Source: Ipomoea triloba (taxonomy: Eukaryota > Streptophyta > Magnoliopsida > Solanales > Convolvulaceae). Taken from it: 64,000 bases of DNA. This document shows positions 59,185 through 64,000 of the stretch, in pieces. The stretch covers positions 6,198,133 to 6,262,132 of the forward strand of contig NC_044916.1 in the NCBI RefSeq assembly GCF_003576645.1. Reading direction: 5' to 3'. Each line of letters opens with the position of its first letter. The stretch's first letter is position 1. Position numbers and translations under genes: made by a program. The notes under the pieces are model-generated. The model did not search any database. It saw only the letters and a program-made list of their open reading frames with translations, and had not been told where the DNA came from.

Positions 59185-60499
59185 TAAATCTTCCTTTGAA
59201 TTGTTTGTTGTTGAATCTATTTTAGCCATGATAGGCTAAGCTTTCCTTTGGGATTTTTGGATTGATAAGTGTTTATGAACCTATGTGCCTAATTCTTTAA
59301 TTGCTTGAATGAAATATCTATTTGGGTTTATTACTTGTGTTGTAATTGTGGCTTAATTTCTTGATGCTTGTAGTTAAGGATCCTAATTACTTGTTTCATT
59401 GCTAAATTTGTCTATAAATTAGAGCACCCACAATTGCACTTGATTCTTGTACCTCGAGAGAGGACATGTTGATTAAGGGATATATTGTGAATAGCTCACG
59501 AGAGTGAGTATTCCAATTGTGAATAGCCCACGAGAGTGGGTATTCCATTTATTGCTTGTTCTTGATTATATGTTGTGAATAGCTCACGAGAGTGAGTATT
59601 CCAATTACCTTATTTCGGGATTGAATTACGAGAGTAATCTTTCCCTTTTAGATTGCAATCATCCAGACTTGTTTAACTCGAATGATTATTTCACTTTAGA
59701 TTGGCACTAGGTGATTAAACACTTTGACCTCCAAAAATCCCGCTCTTAATCTATTGTATATAAAAGTCCGTTTGCCTTGCTTCATTTATTTTGTTTTCAT
59801 AATTATAGATAAATACCCATTGTTAACGTAGGAATAGCTTCTCGTGAATTAATTAGTAACTAGTGCTTGATACCCCGCTTCCCTGTGGATCGATAACCCC
59901 AGAATACTCCGAGTATTTGCTTGTACCTTAAAAAGGCTACGACCAAGCCTTATACACCAATGATATTTCACAATGTTACACAGTTGTTGATAATTTGGTT
60001 AATTTGAAGAAGGATGGTGTGAGTATGGAAGCCTTTCTTGGAAAAACTCAAAGTTTATTAACTGAATTTAATAAACTATTACCAATTGGAGGGACACCTT
60101 CTGAACAGACTGCCCAAAGGGAAAATTTTTTTGTTGTCCTCGTTTTATCTAAATTAGGCCCTAAGTTTGACAATACTCGAAACCAGATTCTTGGGAATAA
60201 CGTTGTGCCAGGAATCAAAGAATTGTTCAAACGCCTTCTTCAAGTGGCTTCTTTTCCTGGTGAGATTCCTGGAACCACCACAGAACAATCTGCACTTGTG
60301 ATCCAAGGAGGTCGAGGTAACAATCTGGGCAATCGGAATAAAGACCGTAGTGGGCAGAAAAATGCTAGATACTGTGATTACTGCCATAGATCTGGACACA
60401 CACGGGACCGATGTTGGAAGCTACATGGGAAACCATTGCCTGCCCCAACAAATGTGGCTCAGCTCAATCAAGAAGGATTAGGCTCTAAACTATCTCTCT

Positions 60500-63400
60500 T
60501 GCAGAATATGAAGAGTTTGCCCGGTTTAAAGCTAATGCCCAAGCTGCTGTTGTCACTCCTTTGGCTAATACAGAAGAGACTCATACTATTCTTGTTTCTC
60601 AATCTGGATCTCTTGGACCATGGGTCCTTGATTCAGGTTCCTCTGAACATATCCGTGGTAATTCTTCCTTATTGACTCACCTCACAAACTCTAAGTCTCT
60701 CCCGTCCATTGTGTTTGGTAATGGATCCATATGTACTACTAACGGAGTGGGTAAAGCAAGACATCTTCCTAATCTACCTTTGTCATCAGTTTTGTATATA
60801 CCTGCATGTCCTTTTAATTTGATTTCCATTCATCAGCTTACTCACTCTCTAGATTGCCTTGTCACCTTTTCTTCTGATTCTGTCATTATACAGGACCGTC
60901 GTTCGGGGAAGACGATTGGCTCGGGGTATGAATCAAAAGGGTTATACCGTCTATCCACTCCTGCTTCCGCTGTCTGTAGTGCTACTATTCCTCCGTCCCT
61001 TACTCATTGTCGTCTAGGTCATCTAAGTTTGAGGAAACTTCAACAACTTGAACCGAGTCTCTCAAAGCTGTCTTCACTTGAGTGTGAATCTTGTCAATTG
61101 GGAAAACATTCAAGAACCTCCTTCCCTGAACGAGTTAACAAAGTATCCTCATCCCCTTTTTCTCTAGTTCATAGTGATATTTGGGGTCCTTGTCGTGTTA
61201 CTTCTGTGTTAGGATTCAAGTATTTTGTTACTTTTACTGATGACTTTTCTCGTTGTACTTGGGTTTTCTTAATGCGACAACGTTCTGAACTGTTCACATC
61301 TTTCAAAAGTTTAATAATGAGGTTAAAAATCAGTTTGGAGTGTCTATTAAAACCCTTCGAAGTGATAATGCCAAGGAATATTTTAATACTCCTCTGTCTA
61401 TCCTTCTTGAATCTGAGGGTATTCTCCATGAGTCTTCTTGTCCAGATACCCCACAGCAAAATGGTGTGTCTGAACGAAAGAATAGGCATCTAGTGGAGAC
61501 TGCTCGGACTATGCTTCTTCACTACAAAGTTCCTTCTTATTTCTGGGGAGACGCTATCATTCATTCATGTTATCTCACTAACCGTATGCCATCATCTGTT
61601 CTACACGGTAAAATACCCTATAGCATATTGTTTCCTCAAGAGCCTTTACACAAGCTTCCACTTAAGGTTTTTGGTTGCACTTGCTTTGTTCGGGATATTA
61701 CCCCCGGTCGTGATAAACTCTCACCCAAATCCTTAAAGTGTATTTTTGTTGGGTACTCTAGGGTTCAAAAAGGGTTCAGATGTTATTGCCCTGACACACG
61801 ACGGTTCTATGTCTCGCCAAATGTTACCTTCTTTGAGTACACTCCATTCTTTTCATCTGGCTCTACAGGGGTTGTGGATCCTTTTCTTGATGTCCTACCA
61901 GTTCCCTCATTTGAAGGAGGGATAGAAATACCTCTGTCTCCTGGTGTCCTACCTCCCAATACGTCACAAGGTGTCCTACCTCCCACTACATCACAATCCC
62001 ACACTGTTTGTCCTTTCCGGTTCACCTATCATCGTCGATCAAAGGTTCCACCAACCACTACTACTGATTCATCTCCTGAGCTGGTTCTTCCCTCGGATCC
62101 GGTTCCTGCTCCTATCTCCAGTACTCCGATTTCTAGTCGAGTGGGTAACAGGTCTACTCGCAATCCCTACCCTATATACAATTTTGTCTCTTATCATCGG
62201 TTTTCCCCTGTTTATAATGCTTTCATCTCCAGTTTATCATCTGTTTCTGTTCCTAAAACGGTTAAGGAGGCTTTTTCCCACCCTGGTTGGCAACAAGCTA
62301 TGGTGGACGAAATGGTTGCTTTGCATTCCTCAGGAACTTGGGACTTGGTTCCATTACCGCCTGGCAAAACGGTTGTTGGTTGTCGATGGGTCTACATTGT
62401 CAAAATTGGATCTGACGAAGAAGTAGATAGGCTCAAAGCTCGACTCGTGGCCAAAGAGTATACTCAAAAGTGTTTGGTATTGATTACACTGATACATTCT
62501 CTCCTGTAGCCAAGATCTCTTCCATCCGAATCTTTCTATCTATTGCTGCTATAAATCATTGGCCTTTATACCAGTTGGACATCAAGAATGCATTTTTACA
62601 TGGAGATTTGAAAGAAGAAGTATATATGGAGCAACCTCTTGGTTTTGTTGCTCAAGGGGGGGAGACTGACTTGGTCTGGAAACTAAAACACTCTCTTTAT
62701 GGACTGAAACAGTCTCCACTTGCCTGGTTTGGACGTTTTAGTACAGTTCTACAAGAGTTTGGGTTACTTCGAAGCAAAGTGGACCACTCTGTGTTCTACC
62801 GGCATCAACAAGGTAAGAGCATTTATCTTGTTGTTTATGTCGATGATATTGTTATCACAGGAGATGATGCAGAAGGAATACTCCGGTTAAAACAGCATCT
62901 TTACCAACACTTTGAGACAAAAGATCTTGGAAAATTGAAATACTTCTTAGGGATAGAAGTTGCCCAGTTGAAGCAAGGGATTTGTATATCTCAACGAAAA
63001 TATGCTTTGGACATATTAGAGGAAACAGGTATGCTTGATTGCAAACCAATTGATACTCCTATGGATCCTAACGTTAAGCTTGTTCCGAAACAAGGGAAGC
63101 CCTTTTTAGATCCAGGAAGATATCGAAGATTGGTTGGAAAATTGTTGTACTTAACAGTCACTCGCCCAGACATTTCTTTCGCAGTTAGCACTGTAAGTCA
63201 ATTTTTGGCCTCTCCGTGTGATAGCCATTGGGATGCCGTCAATAGGATTCTGCGATACATCAAGAAGTCACCAGGAACCGGGGTGTTATACAAAGATCAT
63301 GGAAATACAGAGATTATCGGGTATACTGATGCAGATTGGGCTGGGTGCCCTTGGGACAAAAAATCAACATCTGGGTACTGTGTTTTTCTTGGTGGCAACC

Positions 63401-63792
63401 TAATATCTTGGAGGAGTAAGAAGCAAAATGTGGTGGCTCGATCAAGTGCAGAGGCGGAATATCGGTCGATTGCCTTGGGAACATGTGAACTAATCTGGTT
63501 AAAGCATCTCTTGACTGAATTAAAATTTTGCATGAAAGGGCCTATGAAACTGATGTGCGACAATCAAGCAGCCTTGCATATTGCATCCAATCCCGTCTTT
63601 CATGAGAGAACAAAACACATCGAGATCGATTGTCATTTTGTTCGTGAAAAGATTGCATCCGGAGAAATTGTTACCTCTTTTGTGGGTACAAATGATCAGT
63701 TGGCTGACATCTTCACCAAAGCTTTAAGAGGTCCTAGAGTTGAATTTTTATGTCACAAGCTTGGATCCTTTGACATCCACGCTCCAGCTTGA
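60500..63792 (+). pseudogene. Copia pol: protease, integrase, reverse transcriptase, RNase H
   Basis: In order: protease with DSG (Asp at about 60630); GAG-pre-integrase and HHCC zinc finger (HCRLGH, then CESCQLGK, about 61005-61110); integrase core (HSDIWGP at about 61170, SDN at about 61360); RT with QLDIKNAFLHG and YVDD (62835-62846); RNase H with YTDADWAGC and SSAEAEYRS. It ends at a TGA at 63790-63792 just before the purine tract. Two single-base-type frameshifts break it, near 61310-61320 and near 62465-62472, besides the one at the gag border. Apart from these it is well preserved, so some shifts may be sequencing errors. Confidence 0.88.
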
Positions 63793-63799
63793 GGGGGGG

Positions 63800-63975
63800 T
63801 GTTGAGATTCACTGTATTTTTTATTTGCTTTTACTAGTATTTATTTCCTATTTATTTCCTAGATAACTGTTAGTATCCCTAGGTGCTGTTAGTATTCTTC
63901 TACAGCCTATATATATTGTTGTCAATGATTATTTGTAAATCAAGTTCTAAGAAATATATCTTTTCCTCTTCAACA
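63800..63975 (+). repeat. 3' LTR of the copia element
   Basis: 176 bp, preceded by the purine tract GAGGGGGGG (63791-63799), which primes plus-strand synthesis, and followed by the AAGTT duplication. Confidence 0.92.
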
Positions 63976-63980
63976 AAGTT

Positions 63981-64000
63981 AACAGAGAAATGCATATAAA
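63981..64000. other. Host intron after the copia insertion
   Basis: Sequence resumes directly after the AAGTT target copy and belongs to the same intron of the dynamin gene. Confidence 0.7.

Larger units (their letters stand above)
54906..59945 (+). mobile_element. Solo LTR, gypsy-like, nested in the copia gag
   Basis: It starts TGATACACTC at 54906 and ends GGCTACGACCA at 59945, with TG...CA ends and a perfect 5-bp target duplication AGCCT (54901-54905 and 59946-59950). The true length is 1471 bp, found twice independently: 54906-55615 plus 59185-59945, and 56733-58287 less two 42-bp duplications. It has a TATA box (CTATAAAAG, 55455-55463) and, near the end, CCCTGTGGATCGATAACCCC, a phrase common at the 3' end of long Ty3/gypsy LTRs. 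No internal genes remain, so recombination between two LTRs removed the body. The family assignment is an inference. Confidence 0.78.
54557..60500 (+). pseudogene. Copia gag, interrupted by a solo LTR
   Basis: The first part, 54557-54905, has the UBN2-type gag start (NPVITSKKLCGSQNYHSWS, VEMWFMGQGVIDHLEKG, LLWQSFSPELV). It is cut at 54905 by the solo LTR and resumes at 59951 (artefactual copies at 56384-56732 and 58293-59183). The second part carries a CCHC zinc knuckle (C-x2-C-x4-H-x4-C, 60372-60414) that binds the RNA genome. A frameshift near 60490-60510 separates gag from the protease frame. The insertion alone inactivates gag. Confidence 0.85.
54046..63980 (+). mobile_element. Ty1/copia retrotransposon in an intron of the dynamin gene
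   Basis: The 5' LTR at 54051 and 3' LTR ending 63975 are bounded by a perfect 5-bp target duplication AAGTT (54046-54050 and 63976-63980). Order: LTR, initiator-Met-tRNA primer site, gag, protease, integrase, RT, RNase H, purine tract, LTR, which is copia order. The listed span is inflated by two unmerged contig overlaps (N at 55657 and 59184). Counting these once, the insertion is about 6.36 kb, of which 1476 bp are a nested solo LTR and its duplication, leaving about 4.88 kb, a normal copia size. It lies antisense to the host gene. Confidence 0.9.

Overview
The window is nuclear DNA of a flowering plant, most likely a eudicot. It is AT-rich, its genes are split by GT-AG introns, and the gene families are plant ones: a CLAVATA1-type receptor kinase, MATE/DTX transporters, an early nodulin-like phytocyanin, a VQ-motif protein, a type I MADS box and a plant dynamin. 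The spaces between genes are filled with plant transposons. I cannot name the species. It is a draft assembly: there is a 936-base N run, three single-N joins, and duplicated sequence at those joins.

Layout. 0.3-3.4 kb: CLV1-like receptor kinase on the minus strand. 5.0-5.8 kb: a broken fragment of the same kind of gene next to a hAT MITE. 5.9-7.2 kb: an LTR-like block with an ORF holding one PTB-like RRM. 9.1-22.8 kb: two tandem MATE genes with matching seven-exon structures; their introns and spacer hold many MITEs, microsatellites and a minisatellite. 25.0-25.7 kb: a type I MADS-box pseudogene. 27.3-28.5 kb: a CACTA end and a decayed copia element. 29.9-31.2 kb: a phytocyanin/arabinogalactan gene. 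32.4-37.4 kb: an 11-exon minus-strand gene for a protein with a DnaJ-type cysteine-rich domain. 37.8-39.7 kb: six abutting MITEs. 41.3-43.3 kb: a Mutator-type MITE split by the N gap. 43.9-48.2 kb: an inverted repeat and another hAT MITE. 49.4-50.0 kb: a VQ-motif gene. 51.0-51.7 kb: a LINE relic. 52.7-53.8 kb: the last two exons of a DRP5A-like dynamin gene on the minus strand. Its next intron carries a copia element (54.05-63.98 kb) in antisense, and that element has a gypsy-type solo LTR inside its gag gene.

The genes do not form one pathway; this is ordinary plant gene order. The only local gene family is the MATE pair. The most interesting sequence is inside the nested solo LTR: five closely spaced hairpins, all with a GAGA (GNRA-type) loop, with a paired base change between copies, in what should be the transcribed leader of the parent element.

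The repeated copia segments at 53.8-60.8 kb are not separate copies. They are overlapping contigs joined by single Ns. A 42-bp direct duplication recurs at five places and looks like a second assembly signature. No tRNA or rRNA gene and no CRISPR array was seen.
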